Of a DNA stretch of 40,941 bases, positions 23,523 to 31,379 are shown piece by piece; the stretch's first letter is position 1, and each line of letters begins with the position of its first letter. Both the position numbers and the translations under genes were made by a program. A model generated the notes under the pieces. It worked only from the letters and a program-made list of their open reading frames with translations, searched no databases and was not told the DNA's origin. The stretch is from positions 1-40,941 of the forward strand of contig JBJFCE010000069.1 of the NCBI GenBank assembly GCA_051888775.1. The letters are read 5' to 3'. Source of the stretch: JBJFCE01 sp051888775. Lineage in GTDB: Bacteria > Bacillota > Clostridia > Lachnospirales > Lachnospiraceae.

Positions 23523-23930
23523 TTACCCTACAGGAATCCGCGGGCGTAAACGTCCGTTGCGGACTACGACCTTTCCCTGCAAAAGTCTGATTCTATAAAT
23601 TTTTTCTTCTTCGGACAACTGCTCTGCCCTGCATACCAGCTCCGATACTTCTTCCAAAATCTCTTCCTCCAACTGAATCAATTTCTTATGACCGATCGGA
23701 TCGCTGTCCCTGATGATCTCTGCCAGCTCTGCATAAGCTGCTTTTACCGCAATTTTTTCTTCCATTGCTGCCAGTGAGTCAATTTCCATTTTTAATATTT
23801 CAAAATAGCTCCAACTCTGTCTTCCGAAATTTTTATTCCAAAATCCTTCTATAGCACTTGTCATGGATGAAAAAACGGAGCGCAGCCGCAAAACAAATGC
23901 TTTTTGCCCATTCATCCATTTCTTTTGCAT
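23523..23930 (-). CDS. Unknown helical protein divergent from a small XRE regulator
   Basis: A 135-residue, mostly helical protein that I do not recognise. The region 45-110 is rich in Glu/Ala/Leu (MEEKIAVKAAYAELAEIIRD and EEEILEEVSELVCRAEQLSE) and could form a coiled coil; the C-terminus is basic (VVRNGRLRPRIPVG). There is no membrane segment. The ribosome binding site is poor (GGGG about 12 bases before the ATG), so the start is uncertain. It is divergent from the 73-residue XRE gene across a shared region with two operator-like repeats and is probably controlled by it. Confidence 0.65.
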   Translation of the reverse strand: MQKKWMNGQKAFVLRLRSVFSSMTSAIEGFWNKNFGRQSWSYFEILKMEIDSLAAMEEKIAVKAAYAELAEIIRDSDPIGHKKLIQLEEEILEEVSELVCRAEQLSEEEKIYRIRLLQGKVVVRNGRLRPRIPVG

Positions 23931-23947
23931 GACTCTATGTAATCCCC

Positions 23948-23999
23948 TTTACACCATAACCATTTACGGTTAATACTAATATACACCATTTACGGTTAA
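23948..23999. promoter_or_regulatory. Divergent promoter with two operator repeats
   Basis: ACCATTTACGGTTAA occurs exactly twice (23959-23973 and 23985-23999), 26 bases apart; each has AACC/GGTT-type dyad character. A plus-strand promoter, TTTACA at 23948-23953 and TAATAC at 23971-23976 with a 17-base spacer, is covered by the first repeat. Binding by the adjacent XRE protein is likely but inferred. Confidence 0.75.
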
Positions 24000-24036
24000 G
24001 ATACAAGAAGATGCAGTACATTTTTAAGGAGCCATT

Positions 24037-24258
24037 ATGATTGTATTTGATCGCTTATGGGACACCATGAAAAGAAAAGGCATCACGCAATATAAGCTGA
24101 TCAACTGCTACGGAATCAGTCCCGCACAGATCACCCGTTTAAAGCGCAATGCCAATGTAAATACCCACACTATAAATCTTCTCTGTAAGATTCTGGAATG
24201 CGGGGTGGAAGATATCATGGAATATACTCCGGAATCCCCGTCTGATCCACTTCAATAG
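24037..24258 (+). CDS. Small XRE-type (HTH_26-like) regulator
   Basis: A 73-residue Cro-like DNA-binding protein made of little more than its helix-turn-helix: WDTMKRKGITQYKLINCYGI then SPAQITRLKRNANVNTHTIN and ILECGVEDIMEY. AAGGAG lies five bases before the ATG. The promoter is overlaid with a repeated 15-base site, suggesting autorepression. Divergent from an unknown helical protein gene. Small regulators of this sort are often found near mobile or conflict genes, but no such genes are visible here. Confidence 0.87.
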   Translation: MIVFDRLWDTMKRKGITQYKLINCYGISPAQITRLKRNANVNTHTINLLCKILECGVEDIMEYTPESPSDPLQ

Positions 24259-24284
24259 TATTCTGTCTATTGTCTGTTAATTCC

Positions 24285-24893
24285 TTATTCAACTATAACA
24301 TCCATCTGTTTTAATGCCTCTGCCATCTGATCATAGTCTTCAAAACGAATTGTGTTCCAGGATAAGCGTTTTGCGGCATCCAGATTTTCCTGCAGATCAT
24401 CGATAAATACACATTCTTCCGGCAAAAAACCGTAACGCTCCATCAAAAGCATATAGATTTCTTTATCCGGTTTTATCACGTGATCTTTATAGGACAGAAT
24501 ATACCCATTCATCTCGTCCAGAAACCGGAGCGGCTCCCTGTTTTCCAGATAGACCTTCTCCGGGAAATTGGACAATGCCAGTACCTGATATCCTGCCGCC
24601 CGTAAATGCTTTACAAGCGGAATCGCATAGTCCCGTTTCAGTACAATGCCCGTAGTATCCGAAAATAATGTGCGAATCTGTTCTTCCAGCTCAGGATCCT
24701 TTGAAATAAACTGTAAAAGCACTTCTTCATAGCTGAATATTCCCCTGTCCAGTTCTTTCCAAAAGCCGCTTTCAAGCGTTGCTTTCCTGATTCTCCGTAA
24801 AATTTCCTCGGAATATCCGTATCTGGCAATAAATTGGTCAAAGCAAAAATCCACCATGACATTTCCGATATCAAAAATGACTGTCTTGATCAT
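24285..24893 (-). CDS. HAD-family phosphatase (YihX-like)
   Basis: A 202-residue HAD-IA hydrolase. Motif I is FDIGNVMVDF, where Gly-Asn replaces the usual second Asp, as in YihX (glucose-1-phosphate phosphatase) and epoxide-hydrolase-N-like proteins. Motif II is LALSNFPE, motif III includes KPDKEIY, and motif IV is FIDDLQENLDAA. It probably removes phosphate from a sugar phosphate in the cytosol. Its ATG overlaps the TGA of the LysR gene (ATGA), so the two are translationally coupled. The substrate is unknown. Confidence 0.9.
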   Translation of the reverse strand: MIKTVIFDIGNVMVDFCFDQFIARYGYSEEILRRIRKATLESGFWKELDRGIFSYEEVLLQFISKDPELEEQIRTLFSDTTGIVLKRDYAIPLVKHLRAAGYQVLALSNFPEKVYLENREPLRFLDEMNGYILSYKDHVIKPDKEIYMLLMERYGFLPEECVFIDDLQENLDAAKRLSWNTIRFEDYDQMAEALKQMDVIVE

Positions 24894-25792
24894 ATCCGTT
24901 CCTTTCTTCCTTCCCGAATCAGGGAAAGCAGGTTCCCTGCTGCCGTGGATAGCGGGTTTCTGGCTGATGAGATCAGGCAGAAGCTGCGCTTCGGTATCAG
25001 CTGCTTGAAACGCAGTTCAAAGAGCTGCCCGCTTTCCAAATATTCCTGCGCAAAATCACGCATAACACATCCGACCCCGAGACTTCTCAGTGCAAACTGT
25101 ACGATCATATCGCTTGTTGCAAGCTCAAATTCCGGATTGATATGCACTTTGTTTTTCTGCAAAAAAGCATCCATATAGCTTCTGGTGCTGGTATTCTTTT
25201 CAAGCATGATCAGCGGCATCTCCTGAAGCTTTGAAAAATCCAGCATCCGGTTTTTGTATCGGATAAAACCGCGCCCGGCAATAAAAATATCCTCGATTTC
25301 CCTTACAGGCATACTCGTAATATCATCCGCTGCCTCAAAAGGACTGCTGACCACGCCAAAGTCAATCTTGCCTGCCGAAAGATTGGTTAGTGTTGTCGGT
25401 GTCGGCGCATTGGTGACCGTCACTTTGATATTGGGATGCTGCTCATGAAAACGCTCCAGATAAGGAAGCAGGAAAAAACGCAGCGTCATATCCGAAGCGC
25501 CGATCCTTACTTCTCCCAGTTCCATGTTCATCATCTGTCTGAGTTTTGTTTCTCCAAGCTCCATCTGCTCATAGCCCTTTGCCACATATTCATACAAAAG
25601 GCTTCCTTCTTTTGTCAGACGTATGCCCTTCTGACCACGCTGGAACAGCTTAGTACCAAGCTGTTTTTCCAACTGTCTGATCGTCTGGCTGACCGCCGGC
25701 TGGGAAATGGATAATTCCTCTGCCGCTCCCGTCAGACTTCCGGTCTTTCCCACATAATAAAACACCTTATAATATTCCAGATTGGAAATCAT
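24890..25792 (-). CDS. LysR-family transcriptional regulator
   Basis: A 300-residue LysR regulator. The N-terminal winged HTH includes SISQPAVSQTIRQLEKQLGT and GIRLTKEG; residues about 90-295 form the periplasmic-binding-like effector domain. AGGAGG with a five-base spacer sets the start at 25792, ten codons inside the longest frame. It is the first gene of a two-gene unit with the HAD phosphatase, which is a plausible target or partner. Upstream is hairpin C3. The inducer is unknown. Confidence 0.92.
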   Translation of the reverse strand: MISNLEYYKVFYYVGKTGSLTGAAEELSISQPAVSQTIRQLEKQLGTKLFQRGQKGIRLTKEGSLLYEYVAKGYEQMELGETKLRQMMNMELGEVRIGASDMTLRFFLLPYLERFHEQHPNIKVTVTNAPTPTTLTNLSAGKIDFGVVSSPFEAADDITSMPVREIEDIFIAGRGFIRYKNRMLDFSKLQEMPLIMLEKNTSTRSYMDAFLQKNKVHINPEFELATSDMIVQFALRSLGVGCVMRDFAQEYLESGQLFELRFKQLIPKRSFCLISSARNPLSTAAGNLLSLIREGRKERI

Positions 25793-25844
25793 GCTGACCT
25801 CCTGTCCTATGCACCGTTTCAAAGACTCCTATATGAGATAAATG

Positions 25845-25980
25845 AGCTGTCGCACGGAACAAAATTTCCGTTCCTGTATCGGTAAACTGCACAAATTTGC
25901 CCGGCTCACATTCCTAAGGCTATCGCAAATTTGTGTAGTTTACCGATACAGGAATGGGAGTTCTGTTTTGTACGACAGCC
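25845..25980. repeat. Family C hairpin element, copy C3
   Basis: Arms 25845-25900 and 25925-25980 pair around a 24-base loop (25901-25924, CCGGCTCACATTCCTAAGGC and four more). Most arm differences leave G-U pairs on the plus strand. The outer GAGCTGTCGCAC/GTACGACAGCCC follows the family pattern. It lies between the purA stop and the LysR start, so on the minus strand it may terminate purA. Confidence 0.85.
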
Positions 25981-26048
25981 CTTTTCCTGCACACATTACA
26001 TTTTGGCGGCTCTATCGATTCAAAGGATGCATCCGCTTCCCGTACTGT

Positions 26049-27341
26049 TTATTTGGAAAGCGCACTCTTACGCATAATGATATCATGACGTCCCGGTCCG
26101 TTGCTGACCATGGTGATCGGATAGCCAATCTGTTCTTCAATAAACTCGATATAATCACGGCAATTCTTCGGAAGTTCTTCATAATTGCGGATTCCCCGGA
26201 TATCACATTTCCAGCCCGGCAATGTCTTGTATACCGGTTTTGCCTTTTCCAATTTATGTGTTACGGGGAACTGTGTTGTCACTTCACCGTCAATCTCATA
26301 TCCGACACAAACAGGAATCTCATCCAGATAACCGAGTACATCCAATACCGTAAATGCCACATCCGTGGTTCCCTGCAGACGGCAGCCGTATTTGGAAGCT
26401 ACGCAGTCAAACCAGCCCATACGGCGCGGACGTCCTGTCGTTGCACCGAATTCTCCTCCGTCCCCGCCACGGGTACGAAGCTCATTCGCCTCGTCTCCGA
26501 AGATCTCGGATACAAATGCACCGGCTCCTACCGCGGAAGAGTATGCCTTACATACGGTAACGACCTGTTTGATCTCATAAGGCGGCACTCCCGCACCGAT
26601 CGCACCATATGCTGCCAGTGTAGAAGAAGATGTCACCATCGGATAGATTCCGTGATCCGGATCCTTTAAAGTACCAAGCTGTCCCTCTAACAGAATCGTC
26701 TTACCGTCTTTCAGTGCCTGATCCAGATAAGCCGCCACATCACATACATACGGCTTAATCATATCTCTATATTCATGAAGGGTATCCAGTAATTCTTCCG
26801 GCTTTAACAGCGGCTTATGATACAGATGCTCCAGCAGTACGTTCTTCGTCTCGCAGATACGGACTACTTTTTCTTTTAGCAATTCTTCATCAAACAACTC
26901 GCTAACCTGAAAACCGATCTTTGCAAATTTATCGGAATAAAAGGGTGCAATACCGGACTTGGTGGAACCGAAGGATTTACCGCCCAGACGTTCCTCCTCG
27001 TACTGGTCAAATAAAATATGATACGGCATCACGATCTGTGCCCTGTCGGAAACCAGAATCTTGGGCATCGGTACATTTCTGTCCGTAATAGACTTGATCT
27101 CACCAAACAGAATCGGTATGTTCAGTGCCACACCGTTTCCGATCACACTTGTTGTATGACTGTAAAAAACACCTGACGGCAATGTGTGAAGTGCAAATTT
27201 ACCATAATCATTCACAATCGTATGACCTGCATTTGCTCCACCCTGAAAACGAACAATGATATCCGCCTGCTCTGCAAGCATATCGGTGATCTTGCCCTTT
27301 CCTTCATCGCCCCAGTTTGCGCCAACTACTGCCTTTACCAT
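26049..27341 (-). CDS. purA: Adenylosuccinate synthetase
   Basis: PurA joins IMP and aspartate using GTP to give adenylosuccinate, the first committed step to AMP. The 430-residue protein begins with the GTP-binding loop GANWGDEGKGKITD and has GGANAGHTI, RGGDGGEFGATTGRPRRMGW and the C-terminal NGPGRHDII. It has its own promoter at 27395-27423 although purB lies just upstream on the same strand. With purB it completes the IMP-to-AMP branch. Confidence 0.98.
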   Translation of the reverse strand: MVKAVVGANWGDEGKGKITDMLAEQADIIVRFQGGANAGHTIVNDYGKFALHTLPSGVFYSHTTSVIGNGVALNIPILFGEIKSITDRNVPMPKILVSDRAQIVMPYHILFDQYEEERLGGKSFGSTKSGIAPFYSDKFAKIGFQVSELFDEELLKEKVVRICETKNVLLEHLYHKPLLKPEELLDTLHEYRDMIKPYVCDVAAYLDQALKDGKTILLEGQLGTLKDPDHGIYPMVTSSSTLAAYGAIGAGVPPYEIKQVVTVCKAYSSAVGAGAFVSEIFGDEANELRTRGGDGGEFGATTGRPRRMGWFDCVASKYGCRLQGTTDVAFTVLDVLGYLDEIPVCVGYEIDGEVTTQFPVTHKLEKAKPVYKTLPGWKCDIRGIRNYEELPKNCRDYIEFIEEQIGYPITMVSNGPGRHDIIMRKSALSK

Positions 27342-27394
27342 ATCTTATCCCTCCGCTGTATCTGCTTTCTTACTCGTCCGAAACGGACATTTTC

Positions 27395-27423
27395 AGTATA
27401 GCGTAGTTTGTATCATAAGTAAA
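27395..27423 (-). promoter_or_regulatory. Promoter of purA
   Basis: TTTACT at 27423-27418 and TATACT at 27400-27395 with a 17-base spacer lie in the 115-base gap between purB and purA. A small hairpin, GTCCG-TTT-CGGAC, follows near 27377-27389. Confidence 0.75.
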
Positions 27424-27456
27424 CTCAATATTTATTATACATATTATAAGTATTGC

Positions 27457-28890
27457 TTATACATTGATTTCTGCCTTAACACCGAGTAACTGCTTGTTTT
27501 CCTCAAGAATCGGTGAAATCACATCCCTTAAGAATGCACTTACCTGTACACTGGCACGTCCGGTATACTTGGACGGATCCATGGTCTTCTCCAACTCCTC
27601 CAAAGACAGCCCAAAGCTCGGATCAGCAGCAATCAGTTCCAGAAGATTATTATCCTTGCCTTCCTCCTTGACGGTTTTTCCCGCTTCCATGGAAAGCTGA
27701 CGAATCTTCTCATGCAGCTCCTGTCTGTCACCGCCGGCTTTTACGGCATCCATCATGATATTTTCGGTTGCCATAAAGGGCAGTTCACTCATCAGACGCT
27801 TGAGAATGACTTTTTCATGCACCACCAGACCGTCTACAACATTCAGGCATAGATCAAGCACTCCATCGATTGCCAGAAAACCTTCCGGAACGGACAGACG
27901 CTTATTTGCCGAATCATCCAGGGTTCTTTCAAACCACTGGGTCGCCGATGTGATCGCCGGATTCAACGCATCACAGATCACATATCTGGACAATGACGCA
28001 ATTCGCTCACTTCTCATCGGATTTCTCTTATATGCCATTGCAGAAGATCCAATCTGGCTCTTTTCAAACGGCTCCTCAACCTCTTTCAGATGCTGCAGCA
28101 GACGGATATCATTACTCATCTTATGCGCACTTGCCGCAATGCCTGCAAGCACATTCAGTACACGGGTATCCACCTTTCTGGAATAGGTCTGACCCGAAAC
28201 AGGGTAGCACTTTTCAAAGCCCATCTTCTCGGCAATCATCGGATCGATGCGGTCAATCTTCTCCTGATCTCCGTCGAACAATTCCAAAAAGCTTGCCTGC
28301 GTTCCTGTTGTTCCTTTTGAACCCAACAGCTTCATTGAACCGAGCACAAAATCCAGTTCCTCCAGATCCAGACAGAACTCCTGCATCCAAAGGGTAGCAC
28401 GCTTACCGACCGTCGTCGGCTGTGCCGGCTGAAAATGCGTAAATGCAAGCGTCGGCAGATCCTTATACTGCTCCGCAAACTTTGCAAGCTCTGCAATGAC
28501 GTTCACCAGTTTCTTTTTTACAAGCTTTAATGCTTCCGTCATCACAATAATATCCGTATTGTCTCCGACATAACAGCTTGTCGCTCCCAGATGAATGATT
28601 CCCTTTGCTTTCGGGCACTGCACGCCGTATGCATAGACATGGCTCATGACATCATGACGCACCTCTTTTTCACGTGCTTTTGCCACATCATAATTGATAT
28701 CATCCTGATGTGCCTTTAATTCTGCGATCTGCTCATCGGTAATATCCAGCCCCAGTTCCTTTTCTGTCTCTGCCAATGCAATCCAAAGCTTTCTCCATGT
28801 ACGGAATTTCATATCCGGAGAAAAAATATACTGCATCTCTTTACTTGCATACCGCTCCGAAAGCGGGCTCACATATCTGTCCGTACTCAT
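27457..28890 (-). CDS. purB: Adenylosuccinate lyase
   Basis: PurB cleaves SAICAR to AICAR and adenylosuccinate to AMP, acting in both the de novo pathway and the AMP branch. The 477-residue protein is of the fumarase/aspartase superfamily, with the signature SSAMAYKRNPMRSERIASLS near residue 290 and the earlier THFQPAQPTTVGKRA. It starts 39 bases after purF and is probably cotranscribed with it. Confidence 0.97.
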   Translation of the reverse strand: MSTDRYVSPLSERYASKEMQYIFSPDMKFRTWRKLWIALAETEKELGLDITDEQIAELKAHQDDINYDVAKAREKEVRHDVMSHVYAYGVQCPKAKGIIHLGATSCYVGDNTDIIVMTEALKLVKKKLVNVIAELAKFAEQYKDLPTLAFTHFQPAQPTTVGKRATLWMQEFCLDLEELDFVLGSMKLLGSKGTTGTQASFLELFDGDQEKIDRIDPMIAEKMGFEKCYPVSGQTYSRKVDTRVLNVLAGIAASAHKMSNDIRLLQHLKEVEEPFEKSQIGSSAMAYKRNPMRSERIASLSRYVICDALNPAITSATQWFERTLDDSANKRLSVPEGFLAIDGVLDLCLNVVDGLVVHEKVILKRLMSELPFMATENIMMDAVKAGGDRQELHEKIRQLSMEAGKTVKEEGKDNNLLELIAADPSFGLSLEELEKTMDPSKYTGRASVQVSAFLRDVISPILEENKQLLGVKAEINV

Positions 28891-28929
28891 TCTTTTGTTT
28901 CCTTTCTGCGCATACTATGCGCTTCCACT

Positions 28930-30381
28930 TTATTTTTCAAATTCACCGCGGATATCTTCTTCGGGCGGATCAATCGGATACTGCCCAGTAAAGCATCCGT
29001 TACAGATTCCGCACTCTCCGCCTACCATCTCATTTAAGCGTTCCAGCCTCAGATATGCCAGAGAATCCGCTCCGATGATCTGCCTGATCTCCTCTACGCT
29101 GCGGTAATATGCGATCAGCTGCTCCCTTGCCGGAACATCCGTACCGAAATAGCATGGCCACAAAAACGGCGGTGAGCTGACACGCATATGTACCTCCTTT
29201 GCTCCGGCTTCCCGCAGCATACGCACGATTCTGTCAGAGGTCGTTCCTCGCACAATAGAATCATCAATCATAATAATCCTCTTGCCTTCCACGGCCTCCC
29301 TTAATGCATTCAGCTTGACCTGAACACTGCTTTCTCTGTTTTTCTGTTTCGGCTTTATAAAGGTTCTTCCCACATAACTGTTTTTTACAAAAGCCTGTCC
29401 GTACGGAATCCCCGACTGTAACGAATAGCCGAGTGCCGCACAATTTCCCGATTCCGGAACACCGACGACAAGGTCTGCATCCACCGGAGAATCCATGGCA
29501 AGAAATTTTCCCGCCAGAATCCGGGAGTTATACACACTGACACCGTCAATATAGCTGTCTGGTCTTGCAAAATAAATATACTCAAAGATACAGCGTGCCT
29601 GCTTCTCAGGCGCGATACAATGGGTTGTATCAGATTGGATCCCATACTCCGGAGAAATAGTCACAATCTCTCCCGGCAGGACATCTCTGATAAATTCCGC
29701 ACCGATTGTATCCAAGGCACAGGTCTCGGATGCCAGTACATAGGCATTGTCACGTTTTCCGATACACAGCGGTCTGAAACCGAACGGATCCCTTGCTCCG
29801 ATCAGCTTTCTCGGAGACATGATCACAAGCGAATAGGAACCCTTAATCTTATTCATGGCACGCCCTACCGCTTCCTCTACGGTTGCGGAGTTCAGACGTT
29901 CTCTGGCAATATGATATGCGATGACCTCTGAATCAATGGTTGTCTGGAAGATCGCTCCGGTATATTCCAGTTCCTTGCGAAGCTCCGGTGCATTGATCAG
30001 GTTACCGTTATGCGCCAGTCCCAAGGTGCCCTTCACATAGCTTAACACAAGCGGCTGTGCATTTTCTCTCGTACTGCTGCCTGCGGTAGAATACCGTACA
30101 TGACCGACACCGATATCTCCCTTCAGCCTGTCCAGCGAATCCGGTGTAAAGACTTCATGAATCAGTCCCATATCTTTGGAGCTGACCACCTTGCCCTTAG
30201 GACCTTTTGTATCACTGACGGCGATACCGCAGCTTTCCTGTCCTCTGTGCTGCAATGCAAACAGTCCGTAATAAATAGTAGATGCCACATCGTTTCCGTC
30301 GAAATCATACATACCGAAAACGCCGCATTCTTCGCGGATTTTATCAGTTACTTCCATTTGGATGCCAAAATTTTCCGTCAT
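28930..30381 (-). CDS. purF: Amidophosphoribosyltransferase
   Basis: PurF catalyses the first committed step of purine synthesis, PRPP plus glutamine to phosphoribosylamine. The 483-residue protein has an 18-residue propeptide before the catalytic Cys19 (EECGVFGMYDFDG), the glutamine-site GHVRYSTAGSSTRENAQP, the PRPP loop IIMIDDSIVRGTTSDR, and cysteines for a 4Fe-4S cluster (CIFEYIYFAR and ECGICNGCF), the Bacillus-type arrangement. The purC terminator and an inverted repeat (30430-30483) lie upstream, so purF expression may be separately controlled. Confidence 0.97.
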   Translation of the reverse strand: MTENFGIQMEVTDKIREECGVFGMYDFDGNDVASTIYYGLFALQHRGQESCGIAVSDTKGPKGKVVSSKDMGLIHEVFTPDSLDRLKGDIGVGHVRYSTAGSSTRENAQPLVLSYVKGTLGLAHNGNLINAPELRKELEYTGAIFQTTIDSEVIAYHIARERLNSATVEEAVGRAMNKIKGSYSLVIMSPRKLIGARDPFGFRPLCIGKRDNAYVLASETCALDTIGAEFIRDVLPGEIVTISPEYGIQSDTTHCIAPEKQARCIFEYIYFARPDSYIDGVSVYNSRILAGKFLAMDSPVDADLVVGVPESGNCAALGYSLQSGIPYGQAFVKNSYVGRTFIKPKQKNRESSVQVKLNALREAVEGKRIIMIDDSIVRGTTSDRIVRMLREAGAKEVHMRVSSPPFLWPCYFGTDVPAREQLIAYYRSVEEIRQIIGADSLAYLRLERLNEMVGGECGICNGCFTGQYPIDPPEEDIRGEFEK

Positions 30382-30429
30382 TCCTGTCTCCCGCTTTCTC
30401 TTTTCTTTCTGTTGGGTACAAATATTTCT

Positions 30430-30483
30430 CTTACCTGATCTTCATGCTGACGTACAGCCGCACGGCTTTCTCTGACAGGTAAG
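30430..30483 (-). promoter_or_regulatory. Inverted-repeat leader before purF
   Basis: CTTACCTG (30483-30476) and CAGGTAAG (30437-30430) are perfect 8-base complements enclosing a GCCG-TG-CGGC hairpin, directly after the T-tract of the purC terminator. It could be a processing site or a regulatory stem governing read-through into purF. No known riboswitch consensus is recognised. Confidence 0.5.
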
Positions 30484-30519
30484 AAAAAAAGACGCAGTAC
30501 CGAAATAGGTGCTGCGCCT
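30484..30519 (-). terminator. Terminator between purC and purF
   Basis: GGCGCAGCACC-TATTTC-GGTACTGCGTC forms an 11 bp stem with one mismatch and is followed by seven T. It begins six bases after the purC stop codon. Confidence 0.88.
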
Positions 30520-30524
30520 TCATT

Positions 30525-31232
30525 TTAATCTAATCCAAGACGCTTAAATACTTCATTGTAAGCTTCTTCCACGTTTCCGAGATCTCTGCGGAAACGATCC
30601 TTGTCCAGTTTTTCATTGGTATTCACATCCCACAGACGACAGGTATCCGGGCTTGTCTCGTCTGCCAGAATGATCTGTCCGTGATAACGACCAAACTCAA
30701 TCTTAAAATCGATCAGCTTGATACCGGCATTTAAGAAATACGCTTTGTATACATCATTAATCTTAAACGCATACTTTTTAATCGTTTCAATTTCTTCCCA
30801 GGTTGCCAGATCCAGCGCTACTGCAAAATAGCTGTTGATCAGCGGATCTCCCAATTCATCATTTTTATAAGAAAATTCAATGGTCGGCACCTTTAATTCG
30901 GTACCTTCCGGAACACCGAGTCTCTTTGAAAAGCTGCCTGCTGCCACGTTACGGATAATGACCTCAAGCGGTACGATCTCCACTTTCTTTACAGCTGTTT
31001 CTCTGTCACTCAGCTCCTCTATAAAATGCGTCGGTACGCCTTCTTTTTCAAGCAGTTGGAACACATGATTCGTCATCCGGTTATTGATAACGCCCTTTCC
31101 AACAATGGTTCCTTTTTTCTCTCCGTTGAATGCGGTTGCATCATCCTTGTAGTCAACGATCAGCACATCCGGATCATCTGTCTTAAATACTTTCTTTGCC
31201 TTGCCTTCATAGAGTTGTTCCAGTTTTTTCAT
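30525..31232 (-). CDS. purC: Phosphoribosylaminoimidazole-succinocarboxamide synthase
   Basis: PurC (SAICAR synthetase) condenses CAIR with aspartate using ATP. The 235-residue protein begins KKLEQLYEGKAKKVF and contains PLEVIIRNVAAGSFSKRLG and DETSPDTCRLWD, all family signatures. AAGGAAGG before the ATG at 31232 is the basis for the start; a longer frame to 31259 is not used. It is first in the order purC-purF-purB-purA, with its own promoter and terminator. The upstream coiled-coil gene ends only 21 bases before the promoter without a clear terminator, so read-through into purC is possible. Confidence 0.97.
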   Translation of the reverse strand: MKKLEQLYEGKAKKVFKTDDPDVLIVDYKDDATAFNGEKKGTIVGKGVINNRMTNHVFQLLEKEGVPTHFIEELSDRETAVKKVEIVPLEVIIRNVAAGSFSKRLGVPEGTELKVPTIEFSYKNDELGDPLINSYFAVALDLATWEEIETIKKYAFKINDVYKAYFLNAGIKLIDFKIEFGRYHGQIILADETSPDTCRLWDVNTNEKLDKDRFRRDLGNVEEAYNEVFKRLGLD

Positions 31233-31330
31233 TGTCGTTCCTTCCTTTTCCGTTATCACTTTACTGTATCTTACGCTCTGCCTGCCAAAAACATTTCCTT
31301 ATCTTCCGGTGGCATAGCTCTGACGCCACA

Positions 31331-31359
31331 ATTATAACTCACTCATCGGTAAACCGCAA
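31331..31359 (-). promoter_or_regulatory. Promoter of purC
   Basis: TTGCGG at 31359-31354 and TATAAT at 31336-31331 with a 17-base spacer. The roughly 95-base leader begins with a GTGGC...GCCAC hairpin. It does not match the purine, PRPP or ZTP riboswitch patterns I know. Confidence 0.75.
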
Positions 31360-31379
31360 CATATTTCCAGTCAGCTTCT

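Noticed and set aside
25842..26669. 275-codon plus-strand frame
   Set aside because: It overlaps hairpin C3 and is antisense to purA.
31236..31359. Purine or PRPP riboswitch before purC
   Set aside because: The conserved core sequences of the purine, ZTP and PRPP classes are absent; the leader is reported only as unclassified.
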